A stretch of 64,000 nucleotides of DNA from Limnomonas spitsbergensis. Taxonomy: Eukaryota; Chlorophyta; Chlorophyceae; Chlamydomonadales. Where the stretch lies: positions 652,501 through 716,500 of the forward strand of contig JAYJMM010000109.1 of the NCBI GenBank assembly GCA_037349105.1, read 5' to 3'. The notes below the pieces were generated by a model. It was not told the DNA's origin. It saw only the letters and a list, made by a program, of their open reading frames with translations, and searched no databases. Below are positions 32,273-43,744 of this stretch, in pieces; position 1 is the first letter of the stretch, and each line of letters opens with the position of its first letter. Made by a program: the position numbers and the translations under genes.

Positions 32273-33621
32273 TTGAAGAACAGGCTTGACCAAGAAAATA
32301 CAAGCCTACCACGCCAGCCAAGTGCTCCACCCCACGGAGAAGATCAAACAGCCTGCCAACCAGCTACGTTGCTTATGATCACAGCCAATGTCCAGGGTGC
32401 TTACACTGCAAAGTATGACATAGAAATGACCATCCAGCAGCATAACCCAGATATCCTCGTACTCACCGAGACAAACATGCTCCCCAAGCGGAAAAAGGCC
32501 AGATGGTTGCAAGAAGCCCTACAGGGGTATCAATACTGGGCGTGTACGCACAGCGAACATGGCAGAGGCTTGCGAGGGGTCATCATTGCCATCAAGGAAC
32601 ACATTGCAGTTTTAGGCAAGGTCACCCGAACAGAAGGCGACAATTGCAATGGGAAAAATCTGAACGTTGCCATCCACCTGCCCCACTCCAGGCCCATCAA
32701 CATCACAGGGGTCTATGCGTCGGCAGGTTGCTCACCAGAGGAGGAGACAGAGAGACTAAAAATGTACAACACACTCACGGAAAGCATGCAAGCAACACAC
32801 AACTGCAACCCTTCTTGCCATATTATGCTCAGCGACTGGAATGCAACGCTGCTTCAAGGTGACAGGAGCAGCGGACACACCTACCACAAGGATGAGACAC
32901 ACAGGAAATTTGTTGAAGCAGTTGAACTTTCACCCCTAGAAATGAACCTTAGCCCTCGAGGCCACACCTACACCCACTTAAACGGTACAAGTGAGTCCCA
33001 GACGACCAGCAGAATTGACGATATTCTCACAAACCTGGATATGGGCATCATCAAAAGTAAGACCAACGTCCTCCAAATAGGAACCCAATCAGATCACACA
33101 CCCCTGCTAGGCATCATTGAACTGAGAAACACAGGGATTTTCATCCCCACTATAAAAAACAGCCCGCACGGCCCTCCACCCGGGTCTTGGTCCGCCCTAT
33201 GAGCCTCACCGACAAGACAGCCTTCGCCAACAAAATCTCCACCTTCTCAGAAGGTATCGCCGGCGAGACTCGAGACCTGCACCAGAAAATGCAGCTGGTA
33301 ATTAAAGAAGATATTCGGCCGTACTTCAACAGGATTGAGTCCGAAGACGGGAAGACAAGCAACCGCCTACCCATTATTCAGGGACTAAATGCGGCGGTAA
33401 AAGTGAATGAGCTGAGTGAACAACTGTTGAGTGCTCTACAAAAGACACAAGCGATCGCCTTACAGACATGCGAGTGCAAAAGCACGAACCCCTCTGGGAC
33501 TCACCTCCGCTCACGGGTTCTGTCCCGAAAGGAAAGGAAAGGAAGCTACACCCTATGGGGCGTGGATGTTAAGGAAACAACGCAGCTTGGGGCCGTAGCC
33601 ACATCCGCGCCGTTACCATGA
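32273..33621 (+). pseudogene. AP endonuclease domain, outer element
   Basis: The frame 32273-33202 contains an APE-type endonuclease: MITANVQGAY near 32374, DILVLTETNML near 32452, GVYASAGCS, LSDWNAT near 32830, SRIDDIL and QSDHTPLLGI near 33090. These cover the metal-binding and catalytic residues of L1/APE-type enzymes that nick target DNA for target-primed reverse transcription. A frameshift near 33185 breaks the continuation (PMSLTDKTAF onward), and the element is interrupted at 33530 by the inner copy; the last codons to 33621 belong to the inner copy's 3' end. Confidence 0.75.
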
Positions 33622-33688
33622 GGCAAAAAGAAAGAAGTAAGTTCCTCACGGTGGTTTTCTCTTATGGGTGTGTTTAGTTGGTCCAATG

Positions 33689-34020
33689 CAGGGGTCTACA
33701 ATGGGGTCTGGGAACTGACCGGTTTCGCCGGGCACTTTTTTCCCCCTCTCCGGTTTTTTTTTCCGAGCCGGAGACCTCTTATTTTTTTGTCCGGTTTTCC
33801 GAAAAAGTGTGAGAAAGTGTGATTTTTTCTCTCTCCCGATTTTTACAAACTGTTCAATCTTCACTCGTCTTAAATTACATTCATAAAAATAAACCTACAC
33901 ACACACACACACATAACTACAGTCTCTCCTCCTTGGTAAACAGAAAGTTTCAAGTTAATTTATGTTCAATTATTCTACTCGCACGATCACAGTATCACAC
34001 TATCACAGTTGCTGCTTGAC
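33689..34020. mobile_element. 332-bp insertion in the inner element's 3' end
   Basis: TCCAATG occurs at 33682-33688 and 34021-34027, and the outer copy has an uninterrupted version of this site near 52350. The insert contains T-rich tracts, an FGCCGG-type GC-rich patch and a CA dinucleotide run at 33899-33916. Its ends are not inverted repeats. It adds the stop that ends the endonuclease frame, replacing the C-terminus still seen in the outer copy. Class is unknown; a SINE or small TIR element are options. Confidence 0.65.
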
Positions 34021-35298
34021 TCCAATGACAGGCTTCGTGGCGGAAAAATATTCGAGTCTACGTCTGGTTTGCACTATGCTATGCAAGAGTTTTATCGAAT
34101 GGACATGCATTTTCTGTGCGCATTTCTTAGCATGGAACGCGGAGATCCCAAGAGACATCATGGCTTCGATTGTGTGCTTATTATAAATAGTGCCCGATGT
34201 GCCGATCAAGATTGGGATAATTTTTATGTTGTTTCGCTGGTGCCCGTTCAAGATTAGTAGGTCAACAAGGTCGGTGTGCTGGTTTAAGCAAGCTTTTAAT
34301 TGGTCCCCATGCTCGGTGTCTCTACAATACTTGAATTCCCCAATGTGGACTACAGCGTCCTTCTTTTTTCCTGTCGTTTGCATCAACAACATGTCAGGCT
34401 GCATTTTTATTTTCCTTTGGACGGCTCCAAGTGCTGGTGCCTCAGCGTGGGGGATTAAGTATGAGGGGACTTTATTCATTAGCATGGCTGGTGCTCCTGC
34501 TCTCTCACACTTCTCGGCCGTTCCCAGGTCTGCCATGACGATGTCCCCTCCCATGCTGCCTTTCGATACAGCCCTCAGCAAAATCCTTCCTGTGCCATGG
34601 TGGCGCTCTATGTACATCTTTTGCATTTCGGGGTGCCTGCATGCGCCTGTGATATGGCCTGCACTGTCATGCTCTCCACACAAGGGGCATTTGTCAGTGG
34701 TACTTTTGCCCCACCTGAACGCCACCTTGTTATTCCAAAGGCATCCATGTCGCCATCGAAGGGCTGTTTTCTTCTCGGCCAGAGTGACTCCCGGTTGGTT
34801 AAAGAAACTGATGCTGAGGGCCCCATTAGCAATCGATTGCAACCGTTGCCACCCTTGGAAGTATACGCTATCAATGTTGGATCGGCCAAGCTTTTGGCGC
34901 TCGTGAATGTGCGTCTTCAGGGCACCCTTCAGATCTTCTAATCCTTGCGGCTCTCCCTGGTTAGAGTCCTCTTCGTCAGGTTTTGTGAAAAGCCAGAAAG
35001 AGCCGTACTGCGAGGGTTCGGAGCTCACTGGAACGGTCAGATCGCATTCTCCCTTTTGAGTAGCTGCCCGTTTAGCGACACCGTCGGCTTTCTCGTTTCC
35101 GATATCTCCGTTATGGGCCTTCACCTTATGGAATTCGACTATTTTCCCTTGGGACGCCATGAGCTGGAGTTGGCCCACGATATGTTGGAGGAGGTCTCTG
35201 TGCTTGTGGTAGGTGAGAGACATGGGGGATCGGATAGCTTTTCGGATTTGGTACAAGGATGTGGCGCTGTCCACAGCTATCTTGGTCTGTCTTTTCAC
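34003..35298 (-). pseudogene. RNase H C-part, CCHC and restriction-like endonuclease, inner element
   Basis: The frame starts within RNase H: IAVDSATSLYQI carries the third acidic residue and VKAHNGDIGNEKADG the His/Asp motif. A CCHC-type knuckle (CPLCGEHDSAGHITGACRH) follows near 34690-34635. The C-terminal domain has PDMLLMQ near 34395 and VVHIGEFKYCRD near 34345, a PD-(D/E)XK arrangement as in restriction-like endonucleases of early-branching non-LTR elements. The last residues (VKQQL) derive from the 332-bp insert. RNase H degrades the RNA of the RNA-DNA hybrid; the endonuclease is a second target-cutting activity. Confidence 0.8.
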
Positions 35299-35333
35299 TA
35301 GGGCACCATAAATCCCTGCCAGTTCGGCTCTGT

Positions 35334-35891
35334 TTATGGTGTTTGTGGGACCTTCTCCAGCCGGGTTAATGGTGATGTCGGTGATGCGCTCGGGATGTGG
35401 AGGCCAGCGCCAGTTAGCTGAACTTTCCTGCCTTCTTTGAGGCTGGTTTCAATACAGCTGCCATCAGTGTAGGCTATCTCCCTCCAATTGTGCTTCAGCG
35501 CGCTGTTTTCTTGGAACCACTGGAGGCAATTGCATGCGTCCACTGGGTCTACCTCCGTTGCTCTAGGGATGTCAGTGTCCCTTGGAGAACGTTGGAAGGA
35601 GCTTGATCCTATCATGGGCTGGGCATGGCTCAGCTCTCCTTGACCTTCTTCCACCCTATCCCCACATGGGGGAGGAGGCTGGGTCCATGTTGCGGTTAGC
35701 AGGGGTTGGCCCTGGCTTGCGGGTGTTTTTCCACATGTGCGAGGGTTGTGCGGAGCAGTCTGATGAGGAGATCCTGTTTCCACCGGATTTGCTCGGACTG
35801 GGCTTCTTTGTTCCACACAACGATTATGTCCATGTGGCATTTGTGCATGGGAGGCGGGGTTGCTCCTTGCGTCCAGCTCTCCTCTTTCCAC
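35334..35891 (-). pseudogene. RNase H N-terminal part, inner element
   Basis: This frame picks up after a one-base loss in an A run near 35714 and carries the first RNase H motif, IAYTDGSCIET, near 35480. A further one-base change near 35395 shifts it away from the continuing frame, where the second acidic residue (NRAELAGIYGAL) lies at about 35330-35300. Comparison with the outer copy shows the original was one continuous frame. Confidence 0.7.
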
Positions 35892-38800
35892 AGGGGGAAA
35901 GGGGAGCTCTTGGTGCTAGCTATTCTTGTACAATATTTCGGGTATTTGTCCAACCACTTTTGGTATGAGGGTTTGCCTGACGACTTAATCCCCCTGGGCA
36001 GGTACAAGACAGTAGCTGTCGGTTCCCTGGTCATATCTGCAGACCATACTGCCCATCGGACTGCTTTCTCGAGGGATGGTTCGTCCCGGTTTGGGAAGGC
36101 ATGTGAGTACCCTGTCCACCTGTGTTGGTAGGCATTTTTTTGTGCTTGGAAGGCCTGGTCCCTCGGGTATATACTCCAATAGGTGGTGGCGTGATCTCTA
36201 ACTTGGAGGGGGCTAGAGAACCGTTCCTTGTAGATGCCAAAGTGCGTGTCTATCAACGCTCTGAATTGTGGTGGGATGCTGAAATTGTCCTGCATTCGTT
36301 TGGTCTGTGTCTTTGTCCCCTCCTTGTGTCTGATGATGAGGTCAACCATTTCCTCTTCAAAGGAGGATGGGGGAGGCATCATTTTAGCATGGATGCCTTC
36401 ATCTGCAGCCTGTTCATACAATCTTCTGAGGGTGATGAGTCTGTCTTTGGCGATTGTCCCGACGCACCGGCCGTTCCCCTTGTACACGCATGCCATCTCT
36501 GTAGTCATGATTTGGGTGGTACTCTTAGGGTTCCATGTCTCAATCTCTCTCACTTCAATTTTACACTCTCCTGTTGGTGCATCGATGTCCAGTTGCGGGT
36601 TAATTGGCTCCATATCGAAGGTTATCATTTCCCGAATATTGTCTCCCAGTGTGGTATCCCAACTGCTGTGATTTTGGTGAAACCCTTGTTGGGCCATGTT
36701 AGACAAGTGCCTATCTAGCATGGTGCCTTCGGAGGTCCTCGCTGGTGGCTGGTCGTGGTTTTCAGACACCCATTGTCGTAGGAGGGTGGCCGTGTTTTCT
36801 TCGGTAAGGAGCATCTCTTCATGTTCCCAGCTAGGCTTCCATGTGACTCTAACCAGCCCCTCCACTTGTGTGGTGCTCGTTGCATGTGTGCATGCCGGGC
36901 ATGTCCATTTGTCTTGGGTGGGTCTCCAGTCCACTGGTTGGCCTAGGCATTGGACATGATAGTACTTGTAGCATACGTTGCATGTGATGATGTCATCATA
37001 ACATCCCGATGCGTCATCGTACTGCTGGCTGTGTGGGTTCCAACAACCTTCGCATGCTGCAACACCTGCCCAATCGTGGGCATGCAGGTCTTGACCAAGT
37101 CCTAGAGTCTTCCGGCAACAAGCCTCTATCTTCTCTGGTGTGTACCCTGCCATGCTATGGTATGGGATGGCCCATTCATCAATAATGCTTGGGTGCCATG
37201 TGACTTGATATTGAATTTGCTTGATTCTGTCTTTCCCTTTTTGGTAGCGTCCTTTGCTTGGCTCTGTGACCATCCTCCAGCCTGTGATGGCTGCTACTTG
37301 GTTGGTGTGCCCATACATCTCTTGTATGACTGTTGCCGCCCTTTCTCCTTCTGATATTTTGCTTTTGGCAAATGCAAAAATGTGCTCTGCCTCCTTCCTT
37401 TTGTAGTCATGTCTGGTGCATAGGCATGTTCCTGTTGTCTGGCACTTTCTGCGTGGGGCCGCAATCTCTTTTCGTAGGCTCGTAATTGACGAGCATCCTC
37501 GTCTTTTCTTGTCTCTGTGGAGGGTAGGGTCCTTGCGCCAGTGTTGTTTCTTCTTGCTGCCTTGCTGTCCCGTCAGGTTTGCTCTGCCCTCTTGTTGTTG
37601 GGTGGGGTCTGGGATATCAGCGAGGTCTCCCGGTCTCTCTGTTTCTGTTGTTGTTGTAGTGCCAATGTCCTTGGTATTCAGGTACTGGGTGATCAATGTC
37701 TGGTCAGGGTGAAGGGAAGCCTGGAACATGGTTCCTGTCGGCATGGGGTTTCTTGCTATAGCAGTGATGTACATGTTTCCCTCGTGTATCTCTCGTTGAT
37801 CTTTTGGGAGGCTCAACGTCGTGTTTCTTTTTCTTATCATGTCTCTTAGGTCTTTGTCTGCACCGGGCCCGTTGTTTGCCATGACTGAGAGTCTGTTTAA
37901 GGCTATGATGTGCTTGTCTTTGACATTTCTCCCGTATCTGTTTCTCAGGCCTCTCCCATCCATCAAGTGCTTGCCTCCCTGTTCTGTCAGGTCTGCTAGG
38001 TGAGTGATTCCTAGGTGAAACAAGGGTTGAAGCAGGGTGTACGCATTGAGGGGGTCTGTGGCAGGGAGGGTAGCAGTGGCAGATTTGAGCTGTTCTAGCG
38101 CTTGGGCGAGTTCCGGGGTATGTGCTGTGAATTGTTGCACCTTGCTTTTCATGATGATCAGGTCATTATCTGTGATATGGGACAGTTGTCTGAGCCGCAT
38201 GCAATGTTTAGCCTGTTGGGTGTCTTTAAACCCTGTGGGGCACCCGCCCATGTATTTGAGCTGCTTCTCCATGAGACTTTGAGTGACTGTGCCCATGCGC
38301 CCTTCATCGCGTAGGGATGTGATGAGCAGTTCTGTATTCTTCTTTGCGTATTCTGTCCCCAGGGATGCACACCCCAGCCCGAAAGACGCGACATCTTGGT
38401 GTACGGTAGCTGAGTTAGCACATGTCCACAGTCCGTACGCCTTCTTGACGGCCGTGGCCATGATGCTGTCTAGAATCTGGAGGTCAGCTCCCGTGCATGG
38501 GGTTATCCCAAAGGTGTTTGAGATTGAGGGCTTAATAGTTGTCTCAATGATATGCTTAATTTGTCTTGGAGTGGCATGTGAGGCTTGCAGCTCCTCAATC
38601 TATTGCCTTGCCTTCTTTATCAAGTTTTGGTGTTGGAACTTCCAGTCTAGTGTCATCGTGAGCTCTGCACCGAGGTATCTGAAGGGATCTATTGGGGGGA
38701 GGTGTTGCACGTATTGTCCTTGGACCATTATCTGATTTTCCAGTTGTCTTCTTACTTGCACCAGAGCATCCTTGTTCCCATATAGTCCAGTGCGGATGTT

Positions 38801-38896
38801 TTGATAAAGGACACCTGATACTAGAGTTTTCCCAGTGTTGACCTTCATTTTCGCGAAGTCGGAGTAGAGACTAAGTTTAGTTCTCTGCTTGTACAT
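35696..38896 (-). pseudogene. Reverse transcriptase C-part, linker and PHD finger, inner element
   Basis: Two segments of one frame, 38896-38600 and 38461-35696, are separated by a TAG where the outer copy has AAG. The first segment ends the reverse transcriptase (KTLVSGVLYQ and FRYLGAELTM). The second has 921 codons: a long helical region, then a PHD-type finger at about 37060-36890 with CEGC, CNVC, YYHVQC and CPAC pairs. PHD fingers read histone tails, so it may steer insertion towards particular chromatin. The frame ends early at 35696 because of a single-base loss. Confidence 0.75.
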
Positions 38897-40211
38897 GCAG
38901 GTCCGACAGTTTACTTGTCAGCATTGACAAGTCGTCTGCGAATGCTGCATTGCTGAGTGAGTGCTCCATGCGAGCGTTCATGTCATCTATGCATCCAAAC
39001 ATGTAGCCCCTGGCCCCGACTTGGGCCCACCGGAGCAGTGGTTCAATGTAGATGAGGAAAAGGAGGGGTGAAAGGGTGTCCCCCTGTATGCTGCCTCGCC
39101 CCATGGGGATCTTGCCAGTGAGCTCTGTGCCCCATCGGACCTGGGTTGTTGCCCCCATGTAAAGGTTTTTAACTGCATCCACCGCATCTGTAGGGAACCC
39201 TAGGTCGTACATGATCATAAGGAGAATGTCGTGGTCCATCATGTTAAACGCTGAAGAGAAGTCGACTTGTAAGTTATAGATATTCTGGCCGGTGTGTCGC
39301 GCATCTTCAAGCGCCATGACTAGCATCTGTAGTTGGTCCATGGTGCTGGCTTTTGTCCTGAACCCCTTTTGGGTAGAGCTCAGAAGCAAGTTTTTTTCAG
39401 CGTAGTCGGACATAGCCCTTGTTTGAAGCCTCGTCCAGAGTTTGTATAGGGCATTTAGCATCCCGATAGGCCTCTTCTTATCTATCAAGGTTTCGTCCGT
39501 CCCCTTCTCCAACAGTTGTGTAGTACTTTGCTTCCATTCGTCTGGGGTCACACCGGTTGCCCACATGATGATCATGAGCATGTGCATGCACTCCTTGAAC
39601 TCGTGTGTCATCATTTGTAGGAGATCATTTACGATCCCATCTGGTCCTGGTGATTTCCCATCACTTAGTGTGTGCAGGCATTCTTCAAACAATGAGGATT
39701 GCTGGATTGTTCTGTGCAGCCATGGTCGGTTTGGGAGACGGGTCGCCAGTGTTTCCAAGGTAAATTTATCGGGGCCCTTTGTCCACGGGTACTGACGAGT
39801 GACCTCATGTGGGTGGTATTTGCCGCTCTTGGGGGCACATGGGGTCAGCAATTTGGTGAAATGTTCCTCCACAATCGAGATCATCTTCATGGGGTCGTCA
39901 GTGATGTGGTTTGTGGCCGGGTCCACAAGGGCTTTGTAGTTGGTTCCGGAGGCTGGCTTCTTGAAGATGTTCCTGTTTGCCATTTTCGTTTTTTTGTGAA
40001 TGAGATCTCTGGTAGCTTTGATGGCTTGGTCGAGATTTTGCTTGTCCTGTCCCTTGTCCATGGTCTGGATCTCGGCCCTAATGCCTCTGATGACGTGTGA
40101 GAGGATCTGCCCGTTATTCATGCCCACGTTTGTCTCCAAAGTTGCAGCTTCGTGAAGTCTCTTCTCCATACCGCTGGGAAGGTTAGTTTGGTTAGCTATA
40201 ATCTCTTGCAT
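38877..40211 (-). pseudogene. Reverse transcriptase domain, inner element
   Basis: The 444-codon frame contains the standard non-LTR motifs in order: GKSPGPDGIVNDLL, KRPIGMLNALYK, QKGFRTKASTMDQL, QVDFSSAFNMMDHD, GSIQGDTLSPLLFLIYIEPL and AAFADDLSML with the catalytic Asp pair near 38935. A 4-bp insertion near 38885, relative to the outer copy, ends the frame shortly after. Upstream it is in frame with the endonuclease segment but separated from it by a TGA near 40250. Confidence 0.85.
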
Positions 40212-40247
40212 CCCTGTAGTTGTGTCGATAGCAGTATTGCGGACTTT

Positions 40248-41315
40248 TCAAATCTCATGACAGGCATGAAAGTGCTTGCATAACATAACTCTTTTTCGGG
40301 ACAGAACCCGTGAGCGGAGGTGAGTCCCAGAGGGGTTCGTACTTTTGCACTCGCATGTCTGTAAGGCGATCGCTTGTGTCTTTTGTAGAGCACTCAACAG
40401 TTGTTCACTCAGCTCATTCACTTTTACCGCCGCATTTAGTCCCTGAATAATGGGTAGGCGGTTGCTTGTCTTCCCGTCTTCGGACTCAATCCTGTTGAAG
40501 TACGGCTGAATATCTTCTTTAATTACCAGCTGCATTTTCTGGTGCAGGTCTCGAGTCTCGCCGGCGATACCCTCTGAGAAGGTGGAGATTTTGGCGAAGG
40601 CTGTCTTGTCGGTGAGGCTGATAGGGCGGACCAAGACCCGGGTGGAGGGCCGTGTAGGCTGTTTTTTTAGAGTGGGGATGAAAATCCCTGTGTTTCTCAG
40701 TTCAATGATGCCTAGCAGGGGTGTGTGATCTGATTGGGTTCCTATTTGGAGGACGTTGGTCTTACTTTTGATGATGCTCATATCCAGGTTTGTGAGAATA
40801 TCGTCAATTCTGCTGGTCGTCTGGGACTCACTTGTACCGTTTAAGTGGGTGTAGGTGTGGCCTCGAGGGCTAAGGTTCATTTCTAGGGGTGAAAGTTCAA
40901 CTGCTTCAACAAATTTCCTGTGTGTCTCATCCTTGTGGTAGGTGTGTCCGCTGCTCCTGTCACCTTGAAGCAGCGTTGCATTCCAGTTGCCGAGCATAAT
41001 ATGGCAAGAAGGGTTGCAGTTGTGTGTTTCTTGCATGCTTTCCGTGAGTATGCTGTACATTTTTAGTCTCTCTGTCTCCTCCTCTGGTGAGCAACCTGCC
41101 GGCGCATAGACCCCTGTGATGTTGATGGGCCTGGAGTGGGGCAGGTTGATGGCAACGTTCAGAATTCTCCCATTGCAATTGTCGCCTTCTGTTCGGGTGG
41201 CCTTGCCCAAAACTGCAATGTGTTCCTTGATGGCAATGATGACCCCTCGCAAGCCTCTGCCATGTTCGCTGTGTGTACACGCCCAGTATTGATACCCCTG
41301 TGGGGCTTCTTGCAA
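40248..41315 (-). pseudogene. AP endonuclease main part, inner element
   Basis: Continues the endonuclease after a one-A expansion in an A run near 41335 (six A where the outer copy has five). Motifs: GVIIAIKEHIAVLG, GVYAPAGCS, SRIDDIL and QSDHTPLLGI. The metal-site residue in the outer copy's SDWNAT is changed here to GNWNAT, which would weaken catalysis. The frame stops at a TGA near 40250 at a site altered by a 3-bp deletion relative to the outer copy. Confidence 0.75.
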
Positions 41316-43512
41316 CCATCTGGCCTTTTTTCTGCTTGGGGAGCATGTTTGTCTCGGTGAGTACGAGGATATCTGGGTTATGCTGCTGGATGGTCATTTC
41401 TATGTCATACTTTGCAGTGTAAGCACCCTGGACATTGGCTGTGATCATGCGTAACGTAGCCGGTTGACAGGCTGTTTGATCTTCTCCGTGGGGTGGAGCA
41501 CTTAATTGGCGTGGTAGGCTTGTATTTTCTTGAGCAGACTTGTTTTTTAATATCTGTTTCACCTTCGCTTTTTGCTGAGCTGGTTCTGGCGCACTAGTGA
41601 TCAAGGTAGCGAGGTACGATATAATGAGGGGCTGAAGCAGTTTGTTCTTTTTCTTTCCTTCCGTTGTGTGCGGGAGGGCGGTGTTGCATTTAGTTTGTTT
41701 TTTCTTGAGCTTACGTACGTAACCTTTGGGAGCCATTTTATTTTGTTTTGTTCTTTCAGCACCGTTTATCTTCTCATGCCCTTGAATTATCCTTCCTTTG
41801 ATGGCACATCTGGGTGGGTTGAAGACTGTGACATGGGTGGGGGGGGCTGCATTGATGTTTGATGTATCATCTTGTCCCATGGTGGCATCTTGGTCTGGAA
41901 AAGATAACCTCATAAGGTGATTAAGCTCATCGTTTCTAGCCGGGCCATGCCTTGGTTGCACGTATTGCACGATGCGCTTGGCCCGTACAATAATCGATGT
42001 GATAGAGTCTGGGAGCACCGGTCCCTGGATACATGGAAACATTAACCTGATTGTTTTTGACGTACAGTCTCCAATATCTCTCAGGAAGTCGTCCCATGTC
42101 TGCATCAATAGCACAAACGCTTGTAGTAGCGTTTTTTCGTCTGGGAGGCCTGATGCTTCGTTCAAGCATCTATCTCGTAAAGCTGTCAGGCTATTAGGGG
42201 GCAGGGCACTGGTGGGGTTGCGAGACGCAGCCAATGGCAGCATGGGCTCGAAGTGCCCAGCTAGGGTATTTCCAGAAAACCACACATGCAAGGCGGGGGC
42301 AGCGTCATTTGTTGGTTGGACTCCTAGGAGTTGGCTCACAATGCTGCGTTCTCCGTCAGACTCTGATAATTGGTGCTGGTGCACTGTTATTTGCAATGCC
42401 ATTGCAGTCCAGTGGGTGATGACCCCGTCAGCCCATAGTCCCTCTCCCGTATTCCCATCACACGGCGTGGCCATTCGTCTTGCCCAGTCACATAGCTTGT
42501 GTCTTGAATCAGTACCATGTACTTGTTGGTAGATGAGCGTGGTTAAGGACCTGACCGCATCCTGCCTGCCTTGGGACAGAGCTTGCCTGAAAGTTTGCAC
42601 CCCGAGGCCTCTTAACATGCTAGGAGGAATACCTGATAGATGTGCTTGAGAGTCAAAGTAACAGTCCCCCTCCGAGAAGGAAAAATGAGGGCCTGATATA
42701 ATTTGTAGGCCACTTTGCTGCAAAAATATTTGTTTAATGTCTTGCACGCTTTGTGAATCAGGTCCAAGCGGGAGGCTCACCCTATTCCTCAAAGGCATGG
42801 GAGTCGGTGAGTCGAGGATTGTGATTGGGCTGAGGGAGGCCCCCCGGGGGTGCCTGATAGGTGGGAAGTTCAAACATGCATTTCTGCATTCGGCTAAGCT
42901 GTTGGCATGGAAGTATCCGCATACTTCATATGCCTTGTCTCTCAGGTCTCGCATGTTTAGGTCTGCTTCCATGCCCCCCCCTGAGATCACTGCTCTACTG
43001 TTTTGTTCTGAGTCTAGCCAGTACCATTTATCTTTGTACCGGCGAAGAGTGCTTGCGTGCCGATAGGTTGCTTCTTTAGTTATGACGACAAAAGCATCAA
43101 ACTGGTATTTTTCTTTGTCTTCCAGGTCCTTTAGGAGCTTGTCTAGTGTGTCTACTGTCAGCTTCAATAAATTGCTACGTTGATCCATCAGCATGCGGTA
43201 GTCCATACTATAGTTTTCAAACGCGTAGAAGGCCCAAGCTTTGGTTGTGAAGTTCCCATTTGATTGGAATTGAAGTTGGTCAGGCATAAGGGTGTATCTA
43301 TGGTGCTCGTAGGTCGGTTTCTGCCTTTGGCTCATGAACCAGTCCATAATCTCCCACTTTGTGTGTGTGAGGGGTGCACCCATGAGCATAGCCATTGCAT
43401 GTGCTTGGCAGAACAAACCCCCCTGCTTTTCATAGTGGATCCCCTCCGGTATGGTGTGGTTCCCTTTGTGTGTTAATTTTTGTTTGATCCAGTTTGCACC
43501 CCCTCGGCCCTC
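40960..43512 (-). pseudogene. Josephin-like plus OTU-like proteases and start of AP endonuclease, inner element
   Basis: The frame is open from 43512 with no ATG ahead of the first domain. A Josephin-like domain begins IHYEKQGGLFCQAHAMAM (catalytic Cys near 43410), with TYRHASTLRR and KWYWLDSE as the His/Asp end near 43060-43010. About 115 residues later an OTU-like domain has FSEGDCYFDS (Cys near 42663) and ends LHVWFSGNTLAGHFEPML (His near 42255). MITANVQGAY at 41448 begins the AP endonuclease, cut by a frameshift near 41335. Both protease classes cleave ubiquitin chains in cellular proteins; here they might stabilise the element protein or mature a polyprotein. Confidence 0.8.
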
Positions 43513-43744
43513 CTATTTGCCTTGAATAGGTCCCCTCGGTGTGTCTATCCTGGTTTGCTCGCCTCGCGTTTACCTCCTTGTGATAAAGGCAGTCAGTTCT
43601 TTCCTGACTCCTGTATTTTCCTGTATGTTTGAGCCATGGATCCTTGGAACCTTGGGCCCCTGGGTTGTTCCATTTGTGCGTTAATCTCCGAGATTGCTTA
43701 AGCATGTATTTTAATAGCCAGACTTTTTTACTTGGGGATGCCAT
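43430..43744 (-). pseudogene. Basic 104-codon frame upstream of the protease frame
   Basis: Rich in Lys, Arg, Gln and His (KKVWLLKYMLKQSRRLTHKW), it overlaps the start of the protease frame in another phase. A comparable basic region precedes the protease fragment in the outer copy (HKQAKRLKNKWR), so the two may be related. It could be the nucleic-acid-binding N-terminus of the polyprotein, shifted by an indel. Confidence 0.35.

Larger units (their letters stand above)
30362..33530 (+). mobile_element. Outer Dualen/RandI-type element, 5' part
   Basis: TCAGGTTGTG occurs immediately before (30352-30361) and immediately after the element (52479-52488), a 10-bp target duplication within the 20/60-bp array. 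The element continues at 44960 after the inserted second copy. This part encodes an OTU-like fragment, a Josephin-like domain and the AP endonuclease. Its first 0.9 kb does not visibly match the 5' end of the inner copy. Confidence 0.8.

Noticed and set aside
34003..43740. Numerous plus-strand frames across the inner retrotransposon
   Set aside because: All are antisense to frames with endonuclease, reverse transcriptase, PHD and RNase H motifs.
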